A DNA stretch of 64,000 nucleotides, from the NCBI RefSeq assembly GCF_016545825.1, contig NC_052622.1, positions 8,251,001-8,315,000 on the forward strand, in the 5' to 3' direction. This DNA comes from Eucalyptus grandis (taxonomy: Eukaryota; Streptophyta; Magnoliopsida; Myrtales; Myrtaceae). The position numbers and the translations under genes are program-made. Under the pieces are notes generated by a model. The model saw only the letters and a list, made by a program, of their open reading frames with translations, was not told the DNA's origin and did no database searches. Each line of letters starts with the position of its first letter. Position 1 is the stretch's first letter. Positions 36,301 through 47,551 of this stretch are shown here, piece after piece.

Positions 36301-37274
36301 CACACACTTGTTACCCTTTTATTGTTAAAGATAATTGGACAAGTATGCTCCTCCTGGAATGACCTAATCTAGAATGATCCATTCTTACTCAGCGCGCCAT
36401 AGAGCTTCCATGAACAATTGGGTTGTGAGCACGTAGCTCTCACAAATTTCTCCGTGTCTCTAATGAATTGAACGCTCTTCTGTTCATCAATGGAGTTCTT
36501 CACAACACATTCCTTGAACTGTTTGGCATTGTCAAATCTCATGCCCACAGACAAAACATGTTTATCAACAGTCGGATCATAGCAAGGGTACTTACTTTTT
36601 CTTCTACGAGTAGATTCTTCATCATCATTGTCAAGCTCATTCTCCGAACCAACAACTTCATCGCCGCAACTTTCTTCATCTTCACTTCCATTACCTTCAG
36701 TTGGAGCTCCATCCCTATTTACTGGCTCGAGCCTCTTTACTGAAAATGCAGCTTTTTTTTTTATGAGAAATTCTCTTTACTTTTGCCTTGACTGTGCGAC
36801 TTCATCATCATCTTTGTCACTTGGGAAACTTACTAAAGCAAAAAATAGTCATCTTTCGATTCACTGGATATAGCAATTTCCCATTCTAATCCAATGAAGT
36901 CTTCATCGCCTACATCTTCTCCCAAGATTTCAGGACAATTCATCTCTATCAATATGACTTCCCTCTCTCTCATTTTGCCCTTCATCTAACCTAAACTCAT
37001 CCTCAACTTGATTACTCGCTTGAATATGATCTCTCACTTCTCCTCTTTCAGTGGTGGTTTGCTCATCCTCATCATCATCCTCATCTTCATCCTCATCCTC
37101 ACTATAATATTCAATATATACCCTAGCTTCTTCGCCGTGAAGATAATGATAAATGATATCCTTAATACCATTATCGTCATTACAAAATCTCAAGCCATCC
37201 TTCAGTTCTTTCCTAGGAACACAGTAATGTAGTTTTTGCACTTTGCATCGTAAAAAATACACCAAATTCCTCAT
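33391..37274 (-). pseudogene. MULE2 mudrA-like transposase (decayed)
   Basis: Minus strand, from 37274 ('MRNLVYFLRCKVQKLHYCVP') through an Asp/Glu linker. The MuDR DNA-binding segment is at 36554-36369 ('FVRATCSQPNCSWKLYGA'). A degraded catalytic domain ends with 'HWCRAFFSEEFKC', 'NNLGEAFNGKI' and 'AKCKPIINVLDDIRVM' (about 35450-35280). The SWIM finger follows at about 35110-35070 (KCSCRA..QLNEIPCAHAI, with a stop for the central Trp), then a degraded CCHC knuckle near 34780 (CFYCRKE...KKG). The basic tail ends at 33391 ('VRKSARIMNQFKPPRGKRDRD') and is interrupted by a SINE. The tail, leader and domain order match MULE1, so the two are paralogous elements. Confidence 0.82.
33512..33719 (-). 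mobile_element. tRNA-derived SINE in the last transposase exon of MULE2
   Basis: About 208 bp read on the minus strand. It has an A box (TGGCGGCGTAGGTGG, near 33690-33705), a B box (GTTCGATCC, 33648-33656) and a poly-A end (T-run at 33512-33522 on the plus strand). A 12-bp direct repeat tcacctcatttt flanks it (33504-33515 overlapping the tail, and 33720-33731). The transposase reading continues on both sides. Confidence 0.85.
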
Positions 37275-38402
37275 AAAATCAATATATTATGGCTTCTGAG
37301 CATTAACATAGATAATACCTTCATTTCCACCACTATATTCCCATTCCTCGGTACCAATAATAAACTCTCCACCATAGCAAACAATGACGCCTATCTGATT
37401 CTCGTCCATGTCGATGCTGCACCCAACGAAAAAAAAAAGTCATTAGTTTTTGAGACCACATGACAAAATTAGCAACTTTACATGCAGGTCCTTGTCGTTT
37501 TGTTGTCAAGAAACAAATGCGAGGTCAACCATTCAATTCGGTGCTTTTATAGAAACAAAGGAAACTGAATTGAATAAACAAAGTGAGGTCATCACCACCC
37601 ATCTTTCAATTCAATCACATTCGGTCCCCACAGAAGCAGTCCAATTAATTAAACAAAGTAATGTCCCACCACTATTTCCCTCCGAGTCAAGCCCCATTTT
37701 CCCCTCTGCGCCCTATTTTTCTATTCGATCCCCACAAAAGAAAGCGAACGAACGACGAAACCCTCAATTTTTCTATTCAGTCCCCACCACTTTCCCCACC
37801 ACTTTCCCCCTGAGCCGAGCCCTCAATTTGCCCTTCGCGCCCTAACTTGCCTATCGAACCCTAAACTTTTCACTAAATTGACCCACGTAGAGAACATGAC
37901 AAACCTACAAACCTGAGTAAGCGAGAGTTGGGGATGCAGCTAGCGAACGACTGTGAATGATGGTACAATTACAATGGTGGTCGAGCGACGGCGGGTGAGC
38001 GAATGATGATGGGTGAGCGACCTACGGCCAGGCGTCAATTGAGAATAGTATACAAACCATATTTTACTCCCTCTTCAACGACGTCATTTTTACCATAGTG
38101 AATCCACTCTATTTTACAAAACGACAGTCGTTTTGTAAGTGATCCACGTGGAATGGTAAAACAACGTCGTTTCTTACGAAGAAAGGAAAACGGCGTTAGT
38201 TTTATGCCATCCACTATGGATTGTCAATTTTTTTCATATAATAGCCATGTAATCATTTTGGTTGGAATCTCTCGCCGGTGGCACCAAAGTGATCGTTTTT
38301 TCTCCGATTTGGCACTTAAGTGATCCGACAGAAACTTTTGGCTCCAAAGTGAGCGTTGTGCACAACTTTTGGCACTGATAATGTACTTATCCCTATTCTA
38401 AT

Positions 38403-39589
38403 GGAATATCATTTGTTTAGTAAAAGAATTATATGGCTAGTGACGAGTCCCCAATGAGTATCCAACTACTTTAATAAATTTTTGGATTTTATGTAAAAAT
38501 CCTAAGCTTACATTTGATTGTCTGGATCTTTAATCAAGATAAAAATGGATATGATAAGATATGGAATTCATGGATTTTACTATATTCATTGTTTGATGAA
38601 TTGCAATAATAAGATCGGATATATTCATGTCATATCATTTACATTATTTGGTATAAACGTCATATCAAAATAACTGGACCTAAAAGTTTTATAACGGAGA
38701 TGATAAAAATCTTTGCGACATTCTTGTCTACTTCATTTTTATTTTTCCTCTCTTTTTCTATTTATTTTCTTTTTATTTCTTTTTTCCCCTTCCATCATTT
38801 TCCAATAAAATTTTATTAAATTGTAAATTGTACTAATATACCTAAAATACCTAAAATATGTAATAAATATAAATAAATACTTATATATTGAATTTATATT
38901 ATAAGATAGATTTAAATTTGAATATATAAGTAAAAATAAGATTAAATAAAAAACTAGATTGTGGTTATTTTATGTTATTTTGAATTTTCACATTAGAATC
39001 CAAATATTATTTATAATAAATAAAATTTTAATTTGATTAATTTAATGATTCTGTTATTCGAGAAAAATAACTTTCATATTATAGATATTAGATATCTCAT
39101 CGACCTTTATCTCATCTCCCCATGGTAGATTTGATCGATTCCACGTTGGGTAGGTTCCAGCTTTGGAACCTACCTTGTTCACTTGGAACTAGCTCTAGAA
39201 CTTACCTTGCTCTTCCAGTCTGATTTTAGGGTCTACCTGAGAACCTTTTTTTTTCTTCCTTTTTTGGTTAATTTTTTACAGCAAAATCATATGAAGCTAT
39301 GAGTGACAAAAAGATTCAATATAAAAGATGAACAACAAAAATCCCTATCAACCAAAAACAACAAATCATAAGACGAACACGTAGTCACGTACAATTATAG
39401 ACGATAAAAAGTTCAAACACATGATACAAAATATAAATTATAAAACTCTATCCTCCATTCATCCATAAAAATTTAGGGGAAAAGGAAAGACTAGTCAAGA
39501 GTTCTGAGAAAGGACAAAGAATAAAGAAATGCTGAGGTTAGAGTTGAGGAGAAAAAGAAATTAGATTCTATTTCTCACCCTGTAAGTTC
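38403..39589. other. AT-rich flank between MULE2 and the ankyrin pseudogene
   Basis: The first 110 bp continue the downstream flank of the ankyrin duplication that MULE2 split. The rest (38510-39590) has no gene or transposon end that I can support. Confidence 0.5.
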
Positions 39590-40085
39590 GGCAAGCCTTG
39601 TATCCTCAATGATTTGATCAAGAGTAAAAATAAAACTTAATGCATTGCGTAATAAACCTCATTCTGCGTTCTTCCCGTACACGAGCTCCAAATCTTCACT
39701 TAACAAATAGTACACCACGTTGACGTGATGATCAAGCATGGCCTTGTGTAAAGCAGTGTTTGCATGTTTACACGGCCTCATGCATAACGGTCAAGATCAG
39801 GTTCTTGTCCTCAACGTTGGGGAGGTCTCTTGCTCGGCGAATCAACATCGCGGTAGCATTAGATCTCCCACCATTGGGGGCTACATGGGGGAGGTACCTC
39901 CCCAATCATTTTGGGTGGCTATGACGTGATCACGTGCATAATCAACCAAAAGCCTTAGGATGTCGTCCTTGTGGACCTATACCGCAACATGGAACAATGA
40001 ACCCCTCAATAGCCCTAGAAAATTGCAAATGGCAAATAGATTGGTTTGATCAGCAAGCCTTTTGTAGAGATGCATGTGTCAGTTG

Positions 40086-40736
40086 TGTTGAAAAAATTAT
40101 ACATTGGAGAATTGGTGTGATATAGAACAGTTAATGTATCCTAATTAGCCCATAACTCATCAACTTAAACTTTTGAATAAATGTGAGTCTAATTGGATGC
40201 GTTGATGGGCTTGGACTTGGACTCCCTCTTTACAATCTATCTAGGTGAAGATGTCTAGCTTTTGCTACACGTTTTCAACAAATGGTATCAAAGTTGATGG
40301 TAGATTGGTAGGCCCCCAATATGTACCGGAGTTTAGTGAATATCTTAAGAAATGAATCTTGCCACCAATATGGTTTCGTGCGAAGGGCGTTGTGGTGTAG
40401 TATTGCCATCTCGATGGCAATCTTCATGGTTCGGTCTAGAAAAAGAGACTAGAGGTGAAGGTGGACAATGGAGATTCAAGTTTAGATATGTTTTGGGCAA
40501 AGGATACCTGAATTAAGAGGGAGCAAATATAATATTGAGCTTACATAGAAGAGGGTGAGTTATGTTGAAAAAGTCATACATTGAAGAATTTGTGTGGTAT
40601 AAAGCAACCATAACTTATTGGTTTAAGTTTTTTAGTGAAAATTAGTCTAACTGAATATGTTAATGGGCTGGACTTGGACTCCCTCTTGGCAATCTCTCCG
40701 GATGAAGTTATTAGGCTTTTACCATGTACTTTAAAC
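40086..40736 (+). mobile_element. TRIM (terminal-repeat retrotransposon in miniature) inside the ankyrin pseudogene
   Basis: A left LTR of 195 bp (40086-40280) starts TGTTGAAAA and ends TTTTCAACA. Two bases later comes TGGTATCAAAG (40283-40293), a near match to the initiator-Met tRNA primer site. An internal region of only about 280 bp with no coding sequence follows, ending in a purine-rich 'gaagagggtgag'. A second, diverged LTR then begins TGTTGAAAAAGTC at 40563 and ends near 40736. Size and lack of genes define a TRIM. The LTRs contain no 5S rRNA-like block that I can see, so it does not look like the Cassandra family. Confidence 0.75.
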
Positions 40737-40985
40737 AAATAGAACAAACATGGATGCTTTTAAGTGAAGGTGGATTCAACTGAATGTATTGACGGACATG
40801 AACTTGAGCTCCATTTTTGGCAATTTCCTCGAGTTAAGGTATCGGATTTTAGTTACATGCTCTCAACAATAGATTGAACATGGAGGTTTTTGAGTGAATG
40901 TGAGTCCAACTAGATATGTTGACAGATTTGGACTTATGCTCTCCTTTGGTAATTTCCTTAGGTGAAAATATCAAATTTCTGCTAC
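40737..40985 (+). repeat. Two further partial TRIM LTR copies in tandem
   Basis: The phrases 'gtgaatgtgagtccaact..atatgttga', 'ttggacttatgctctcctttgg' and 'gctacacaatc' repeat the second half of the TRIM LTR, at about 40765-40870 and 40890-40985. They suggest a tandem array produced by recombination between TRIM LTRs. Confidence 0.6.
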
Positions 40986-41128
40986 ACAATCCAACACCTT
41001 TTGATCTCAAAAATGAACTCTTCAACATTAGCGCCATTGATGACATCCGCCAGTCTTCAAGAAATTGTACACATTCTAGCTGGATCTTGTTGTGTCATAG
41101 TTTGTGCAATTGCCAATGCATTACTCAT

Positions 41129-41565
41129 TCTCTCCTGCTAGCTCCTCCAAATGATGGAGTTGTTCATGCTAACATCCTTCTCTTCTATGGATATCCCCAC
41201 GTCGATAGCCTAAGTTATGCCAGTTATGTGGCTATTGCATGGGAACAATGGTTGTGTAAGGAGATAAGATCACCTGACTTTTGGTTCCCTCCCCAAGAGT
41301 AATGGACTTATATAGTCAACAACATAGAATTGAGAGAGAGAGAGAGAGAGAGAGAGTCAAACTAGTCCCTACATATATATAGTGTTAATTCATTGCATTT
41401 GGAATCTTAATTCATCTTATCTTGTTATATCATTTAAATATTAAACAATAAATTCATTTAATTTATTTAAAATTTTTATAATAATTAATTAAATTCTATA
41501 AATTTTATAGGCATTAGAACAAAAAGTTTCAAGTTTAAAATTATTGCCAAGATCACAAAAATATG
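41129..41565. other. Non-coding flank with (GA)n at 41332-41356
   Basis: No gene is supported. It has a (GA)n microsatellite, then from about 41440 the left part of duplicated block A, which resembles 47570-47665. Confidence 0.6.
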
Positions 41566-44500
41566 TGTGGCATCCCAAAATTCATGATAATCTCTAGAAG
41601 CATTAAAATCTATGAATAGGTGATGGAAGTACCATCAAGTTGTATTGTAGCCATTAAATCCATAATTTGCAATAAGATTTATGGTCAAGCTTTTAGTGGA
41701 TAATTATTTGATAGGAAAGAAAATTCTATTATCGGCCATGTGTTTTATAAGTTGGGATTTATTGATTTATGATATCAAGTTTTATGGCCAAGTGAATAAG
41801 GGAAATTAAGTATTTATATGATGAGAGATTAGGTGATGATTAAATTAGAGAAGAGTGGGCCAAGACTCTTAGGCCAAGACCAGCCCACAATCACCCACCA
41901 TTCGGCCATATGGGCCTGGCCCGCGAAGCCCAAAGGAGAGGAGGAGCTGCCATCAACCAAGCTGGCCCAAGCCCAGCCGGATTCAAGCCCGTCTTGCATG
42001 GCAATTGCCAAGTGGCGCTGGCATGCAAGATCATGATTGTTAATCATGAGGGGGAAGAAATTAGGGGGCAGATTAGGCGAGGAAAGGGAGAGAGAGAGAG
42101 AGGACGAGAGAAAGAGAAGGAGAGAAAGAGAGGGAGTCGTCCGAGAGAGAGGAGAGAAAGAGAGAAAGGAAAGGAAGAAAGGAAGAGAGAAAGGAGAGGC
42201 TGTGTGTGCGAGAGGAAGGAGGAGGTCCGTCCGCCGATCGTCCGCCTAGCTCGCCGTCGTTCGTTCGCCGCATTGCCCGCCATTTGTAGCTGTGTTCGTT
42301 GCTTGCTGTTTGTGCTTGGATTTGAGGCAAGTAGAGTCCTAAAACCTACCCTTTTCTTGCTGTGATGTGTGTGTAGAAGATGGTGAATTTTGGTTGTGGT
42401 AGATGTGATGAACGGTTGAAGCTATGGGAGAAATTCGTTGGCCTAGCATGCTGTTTTCTGGAAAAAAAATTCAGTCCGACCCTTCAAGAGTTTGTGAGCT
42501 GCATGCAACTTTTTAGTTGGAATTTCGCTTCAATCTCTTGATGAAAGTTGTAAAGAACATCTTGAGGAATAACATACTAAAATTTGAGACAAAACGGAGT
42601 AGGATTGCCTGGTGAAACGATTTTCCATTGGAGATATTAGATCTGGAATTTGTTGTGCTGGCCTTTAGTGATTTCGTGGACTGTAAAGTAGCTTTCTTGA
42701 GAAAATCTTGCTTTGAGTTCTGAATGAAAGTTGTATTGTACTTCTTGAGCTAAAACATATAAAAAATTTAGAGGAAATGAACAAAAATAGGTCGGTGAAA
42801 TCGTTGTCCTTTGAAGAAACTGGATCTGGGAAAATGCTACCTCGACCTAGTCTGATTCTGAGATTTTTATAAAATCTTACAGTTAAAATTTGATCGTGTG
42901 TCCTTAATAAAAGTTGTAGATAATATTCTGAGGTATAACATAATGAAAATTTAGAAGAAACGGACATATGTAGATTGGTGAGACGAGTTTCCTTTGAAAG
43001 AAAATAATCTTGAAAGAAACGACACCGAGAACAGGGGGAATTAATCGTCTATATCTGTTAATCTAGAACAATTTGGGGTTCTATTTCTTCACAAGATATT
43101 TACCTTTAGGACTTTTCTATAAAATATCAAAATTTCAGAATTCTCGGAGTTCAATTGGATATTTAATTTGAATTACTTCCGAAACTGTGCAAGCTGAAGT
43201 GTTAAAGTTTTGAAGACTGTGATGCATGGACCGCACTATTTTGTGTGAGATTCTTTTGGATAGTGTTTTTCATGAGATATCTGCCTTTAGGTCTCATCTA
43301 TAATGTGTCAAGTTTTCAGAATTTATTTATACCATTTACTAATTTTTCTAGAGTTTTAACCAAAGGAGTGTATTCTGTTTTATCTAAAAATTGATGTGTT
43401 TTCATAAATAAATGAATTTTCCATGTGATGCAATGCTTTGAGTGGTTGATCTTGCTGCATATGTGATGACATATGGCATGTTATACGGTATCAAAAAGTT
43501 GGTTGAGACTCTTGATATTGATGCATCAAATGCCATGTTGAAGTTGAGATTTGTATGTGAATATAAATTGAGATAATAACAAGACCGTCGGAGGTGTGAG
43601 CCGACGATGCCTCAGGAGTTTCGAGATGCCTGGAGTGTGTGTGCCGGATGTCCTCAGGGAGTTTCAGGATGCTCGGAGGTGTGTGCCAGAAGCCTCGGAG
43701 GTGTGTGCCAGGGGGATACCTCGTGATGCTAGTTGGGGTACGAGATGCCCGGAGTGTGTGTGCCGGATGCTCGGAGGTGTGTGCCGGAGGTTCCTCGTGA
43801 TGCCAGGTTGGATGCGAGCGATAAATTGAGGGATGCAAACACTGGTCCCTGGAAAGATAAAAATTGAGATTGTATCATGCGCATGGATGTGCACATATGG
43901 CATTGTGATATATGCATGGCTGCAAGGTAAGGTATGCTTGAATGCATGAATGATACGTGCTTTATTCATGATACCTTGATTGTTCTGTTTGATGCACTGT
44001 GTAGTGTGGCGGATCTTTACTGCTAAATGATTGTACTCACCCATTTTGGGGATTAACATTTCAAATTAGAAAGATGCCTCTTTCACCAGTTGTGCGTGGT
44101 ACCTTCTATGGCATACCTACTGACGTCGAGGTGGAGTGCACCGAGCATTCCTGTATTAGTATACCTGGTCTGGAGTATGTTCGAGTTCGAGTATTGGTGA
44201 TGTACGACGTGGGTTCAGCTGATGGCCTTATCATCCGTTCACGTTTGACGCAATAGGGTGATGCTAGGGATGTTACCACCGCCGCCGCCCGATGCACCGG
44301 GTTGGGTGTGATGGCACATAGGACTGGTGGGAGCTGACGTTTTCTTGTTAGGGATAGCCGACACTTGTTGATGGAGGGATGTACATGTTTCGTATAGAGT
44401 CGAGTTCTCTTTTGGTTATAGCCAAGTATAGTTAAAAACCTTGGCCTTTTTGGTGTATCGACCTGAATGTCCATCATGAAAATATAAATAAAAGTGAATC

Positions 44501-44763
44501 GGCTTTATCTTTTTTTCTGGTGCGTAGTTGGTGTGCATTGCATTATTGTTATTGGAGGGAGAGATGGTGAGACTTGTTTATGCTTCCGCTGATGAACTGT
44601 GCTGGGACCTTTAAAAAAAAAATGGAAAAGTATTCTACTGATCAACCCCTATGAACTATAGTTTCACTTAAATTAAAAAGTTACCTTACTGGTATGTAAT
44701 AGGATGAGTGACAAGTAATCTGTGGCGACCCTAACGATTTGGGAGCCGTCGAGGGGTGCCACA
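41566..44763 (+). mobile_element. Solo LTR, 3.2 kb, gypsy-like
   Basis: It starts TGTGGCATCCC and ends GGGGTGCCACA, so the first and last seven bases are inverted copies (TGTGGCA/TGCCACA). The flanks are atatg (41561-41565) and acgtg (44764-44768), which differ by two changes that CpG decay would give. The duplicated block B contains the empty site at about 47655-47680 ('caccgaaatatgaatagatac'), which shows that this whole stretch is an insertion. Inside are a diverged repeat of roughly 210 bp present about three times (42480-42980; 'aaagttgta....tcttgagg..aacat'), and shorter 'ggaggtgtgtgccgg' repeats at 43580-43810. No internal domain is present. Assignment to Ty3/gypsy is by length and end type. 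Confidence 0.8.
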
Positions 44764-46260
44764 ACGTGAATAAAGACAAATGGTTTGCTGTGAGAATTTA
44801 AGCACAAGAAATTAATAATATGCCACAATTTGCATGGTGGGTTGACCAGGTATGCCTACTCTACGAAGAGAGATTGGTGGGCTGTTCCACTTCAAACAAG
44901 CAAAATATGATAAATGCTCAAGCGTCTCCATTTTTCCCAAGGGGCTTTGGGGGCTCAAAGTCCCTTAGAAATGCTTAACCAAATGTTCGGAGATAGTGGG
45001 GGAGGATGATTGCACGATGATGATAAGGTTGGGAAGATGCTTAGGGAAGGGGCATCTCAGCAACAAAAGCTATGTCGGATATATCCAACAAGAAGATCTT
45101 AGACTTTGGTCAAGGAATTAATGACTATCTATCATGTGAAACATGTTGCTCCAGACGCCCGAAAACAAAAATATAAGATAGCATTGAACAAAACCCACAG
45201 GCTACACACAGGACCAGCAATAATCAAAGTGAATGCTGAATACTAACCTTATGCCATTTTTTATTAATAAACTATAAATGCTGCGTCCTTCCAAACCTAC
45301 CAAGTCATTTACTCCTTTTGGTAGCTGGCAGTCATTAATAAGCCTGCACCTACATTTCTATGTGTGAAGACAACGGAATCACCAGTCTCCTGTCTAGGGT
45401 TCCCCAGAAGTATGACTCTTCCGAATTAGCTGGAGAAAAAGCGAAGAAAACAACGTTAGAACATAAGCCCGTGTTCCCAAGAAAAAGTTCACAAACTTTT
45501 TACAGTCTAAAATGTTGGTTACTTAATTGACGTCTATTTTCAGTAAAAAAAAAAAAAATGATGTCTATTTGCGATTCACATGCGATTATTGTCGAGCCGT
45601 TGGAGCTATAGGATTGAATGCTGCCTTGTCTTCAGATTTTGACCGCTCGCCCATCAAATTTATGACGGAAGAAAACGGTGATGTTTTTTTCCAGTGGTGG
45701 AGATAGGAGATTTTCTCAGTAGGTGCAAACAAGAAAAGGAAAATTATTTTTCAAATCGGATAAATTTCATTCATGACCCTAAGTTTTGATATTTACTGCA
45801 GTTATGTTTTCCATATCTTGAAATTTACATTGTGTACATCCAATCCATAGTTATGTAGTTTCGGTCCATGAATCCTATTTGTGCGAAATATCAATTAACT
45901 TATTTAATGTAATCGAGTTAATTTACATCATAGCTAAAAATTTCCTGTAAGAATTTTGTTAGAGTTTAAATCATGTACAATGATGGTAACATAGATTCAA
46001 ATAGATGTGGAGAAGACTAAAATTGCACCATATTTCTACTCACAGCTATTATTGCAGATGATTAAACTGAATCACAGGATGTAATTATGAAATCAACATA
46101 AATAGTCACAAAAGTCATCCAAAAATATTGTCACATTTGGCATGTTAGCGATAGTTGTAACATAATGTAGAAGTTCACTAATAGTGTGTGGTTAAAAGTT
46201 GGATCTTTGTGTTCCATAACTCAGGCATATTAATTCTGGTAAGGTCACTGTTGACACTTA
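44764..46260. repeat. Duplicated block A (right part)
   Basis: This non-coding DNA aligns by eye with block B (47665-48603, 49189-49525 and 51716-52180) in the same order, for example 'cccac.ggctgcacacagg.cc', 'ttcccaagaa.aagttc' and 'cgggcatattaattct'. No gene is recognised in it. It shows the pre-insertion state for the solo LTR at 49526-51710 (around 45767-45776, 'cattcatgaccctaa') and for the small MULE at 48613. Confidence 0.75.
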
Positions 46261-46269
46261 ATTATTAAA

Positions 46270-47542
46270 GGGAAAATCTCAAATAGGGACCCAAAGTGGC
46301 TCAACTTTCTCAAAAGAGGACTTGAAGTGGAATCTATCTCAAATAAGGCCCCAAAGTAGTCATTTAGTCTCAAAAAAGGACTTGACTTGCCAGCCGGCGA
46401 ACTAATGCATTTTCAATGTATATTCCAGCAACCTGGTCTAGGGTATTTTTGTCCAAAAAAATATTATCTTTTTGTTTTCCTTCTCCTATTCATCTTCTTC
46501 TTGATCTACCCATGGTTGTCCCTGTTCATTGTCTTCTTCGTCGAAGATAGGCATTGCCCAAATCAAGAACATCGGAAGTGGGGAAAGGCCGGCGAAGGTC
46601 GTGGGACCAGCATGGGTCGGCCTCACCTGAGGCCAGCGAGGGCTCAACGCCCATCGCCAACAGCAGGTGTTGGCAGCAAGCAAGCGCTTGCAAGTCCTCG
46701 CCTGCCCTTACTAGTGGTCAACGAGCCCTTGCCGGCCTCGCCGAACTCACTGAGGACAAAACCGCCCTGCAATGGAGTCTTCTTCTTCTTCCCCCTCTTA
46801 ATCTCCGCTTCCCTTGCACGGAGCGACCTGGACGTGCTCTTGAAGCTCAAAACTACCATGGTCAGGCCTCCCTCCACCGCCATCGGCAACTGGGTTGACT
46901 CCTCCTCCTCCTTCTCACCGCCGCCCTTTCCGCATTGCTCCTTCACGAGAGTCACGTGCGACACCGGCTCGTGGGTCGTCTCTCTCAACATCACATCCAT
47001 CGGCCTCTCAAGCTACATCCCACCCAAAATCGGCCTTCTCCGCGACCTCGTCAACCTCACGCTCACCACCGACAACCTCACCAGGACCCTCCCACCGGAG
47101 CTCGGCAGCCCCACCTCCCTTCGATTCCTCAACCTCTCCGGGATCTTCCCCAACAAAGTCCTGCGAGTGATAACCCAGCTTGAAGAACTCCACTTGGGCA
47201 ATGACAAGTTCACAAGGCCACCGCCCCGGAGCTGGTGGGGCTCAAGAAGCTAAAGTGGCTTGATCTTGCCGGCAATTACTTCATCGGCGAGATACTGGAG
47301 GTTTGCTCACGGATGGAGAAGATGAACAGGGGAAAAGGAAAATGAAAAGATAATATTTTTTGGACAAAAATACCCTAATTAGGTCGCCGGATGCATCAGA
47401 AATGCATCAGTTCACCTGCCGGCAAGTCAAGTCTTCTTTTGAGACTAAATAACTACTTCGAGTCCTTATTTAAGACAAACTTCATTTCATGTCATTTCTT
47501 GAGAAAATGAAGCAATTTCGGGTCCTTATTTGAGATTTTCCC
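46270..47542 (+). mobile_element. Pack-MULE carrying a CLAVATA1-like receptor fragment
   Basis: The perfect 9-bp duplication attattaaa (46261-46269 and 47543-47551) flanks inverted ends of about 140 bp. Both start GGGAAAATCTCAAATA and contain 'tctcaaataaggac', 'tagtctcaaaa.aag' and 'gacttgacttgcc.gc'. Between them is no transposase but a stretch of GC-rich exon-like sequence from a leucine-rich-repeat receptor kinase. This is the structure of a Pack-MULE: a non-autonomous Mutator-like element that has taken up a host gene fragment. Its ends differ from those of MULE1 and MULE2, so another MULE family presumably moved it. Confidence 0.88.
46783..47310 (+). pseudogene. Captured N-terminal fragment of a CLAVATA1-like LRR receptor kinase
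   Basis: The plus-strand frame gives a hydrophobic signal-like stretch ('FFFFPLLISASLARS'), the LRR N-terminal cap ('SDLDVLLKLKT', then 'GNWVDSSSS' and 'HCSFTRVTCD', with the Cys pair), and leucine-rich repeats ('VVSLNITSIGLSSYIPPKIG', 'DLVNLTLTTDNLTRTLPPE', 'LRFLNLSG', 'LEELHLGN'). After a frameshift near 47220 another frame continues 'LKKLKWLDLAGNYFIGEI'. This matches the start of CLV1/BAM-type receptors, which perceive CLE peptides in meristems. No kinase or membrane domain is present. Several repeat consensus residues are lost and the sequence ends at the right TIR. Whether it is transcribed cannot be told. Confidence 0.8.
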
Positions 47543-47551
47543 ATTATTAAA

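Larger units (their letters stand above)
31357..38393 (-). mobile_element. Mutator-like element MULE2, nearly full length
   Basis: A perfect 9-bp duplication tattctaat flanks it (31348-31356 and 38394-38402). Both ends begin GGGATAAGTACA, followed by '.tatc.gtgccaaaagttgtg' and a long series of 'cactttggtgcc' and 'cacttaagtgcc' units, giving inverted ends of at least about 100 bp. Inside are a GRF zinc-finger gene on the plus strand and a mudrA-like transposase on the minus strand, as in MULE1. A SINE sits in the last transposase exon. Both genes carry stops. The same terminal sequence bounds the F-box Pack-MULE at 52743. Confidence 0.92.
39590..41128 (-). pseudogene. Decayed copy of the ankyrin-repeat exon, split by a TRIM
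   Basis: On the minus strand the sequence follows the exon at 7127-7831 from the start codon equivalent (41126-41128) to about 40985, then, after a roughly 900-bp interruption, from about 40065 to 39590. The order of matches is the same, with shared phrases such as 'gatctcgg/aaaatgaactcttc', 'gcccgg/tcggcgaatcaacatcg' and 'ccttaggatgtcgt'. Small deletions and frame changes are spread throughout, and no frame longer than about 60 residues survives. It is a non-functional duplicate that shares downstream flank with copy 1. Confidence 0.8.

Noticed and set aside
37450..37845. 131-codon plus-strand frame in MULE2
   Set aside because: It overlaps the transposase leader and the Ser/Pro/Thr-rich composition fits no family.
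40086..40736. Cassandra-type TRIM with 5S rRNA in the LTR
   Set aside because: I could not find the 5S internal promoter or its flanking consensus in the LTR. The element is a TRIM of another family.
42037..42365. Arg/Glu-rich frames in the purine tract
   Set aside because: They are products of GA-rich LTR sequence and are not a gene.
43578..43840. Coding repeat with 'GVCA' and 'HTPPS' units
   Set aside because: The 'ggaggtgtgtgccgg' repeats belong to the solo LTR and give frames on both strands.
46387..47253. A complete leucine-rich-repeat protein gene of 288 codons
   Set aside because: The first 130 codons come from the transposon end and unrelated sequence, the LRR part frameshifts near 47220, and no kinase follows. 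It is a captured fragment.
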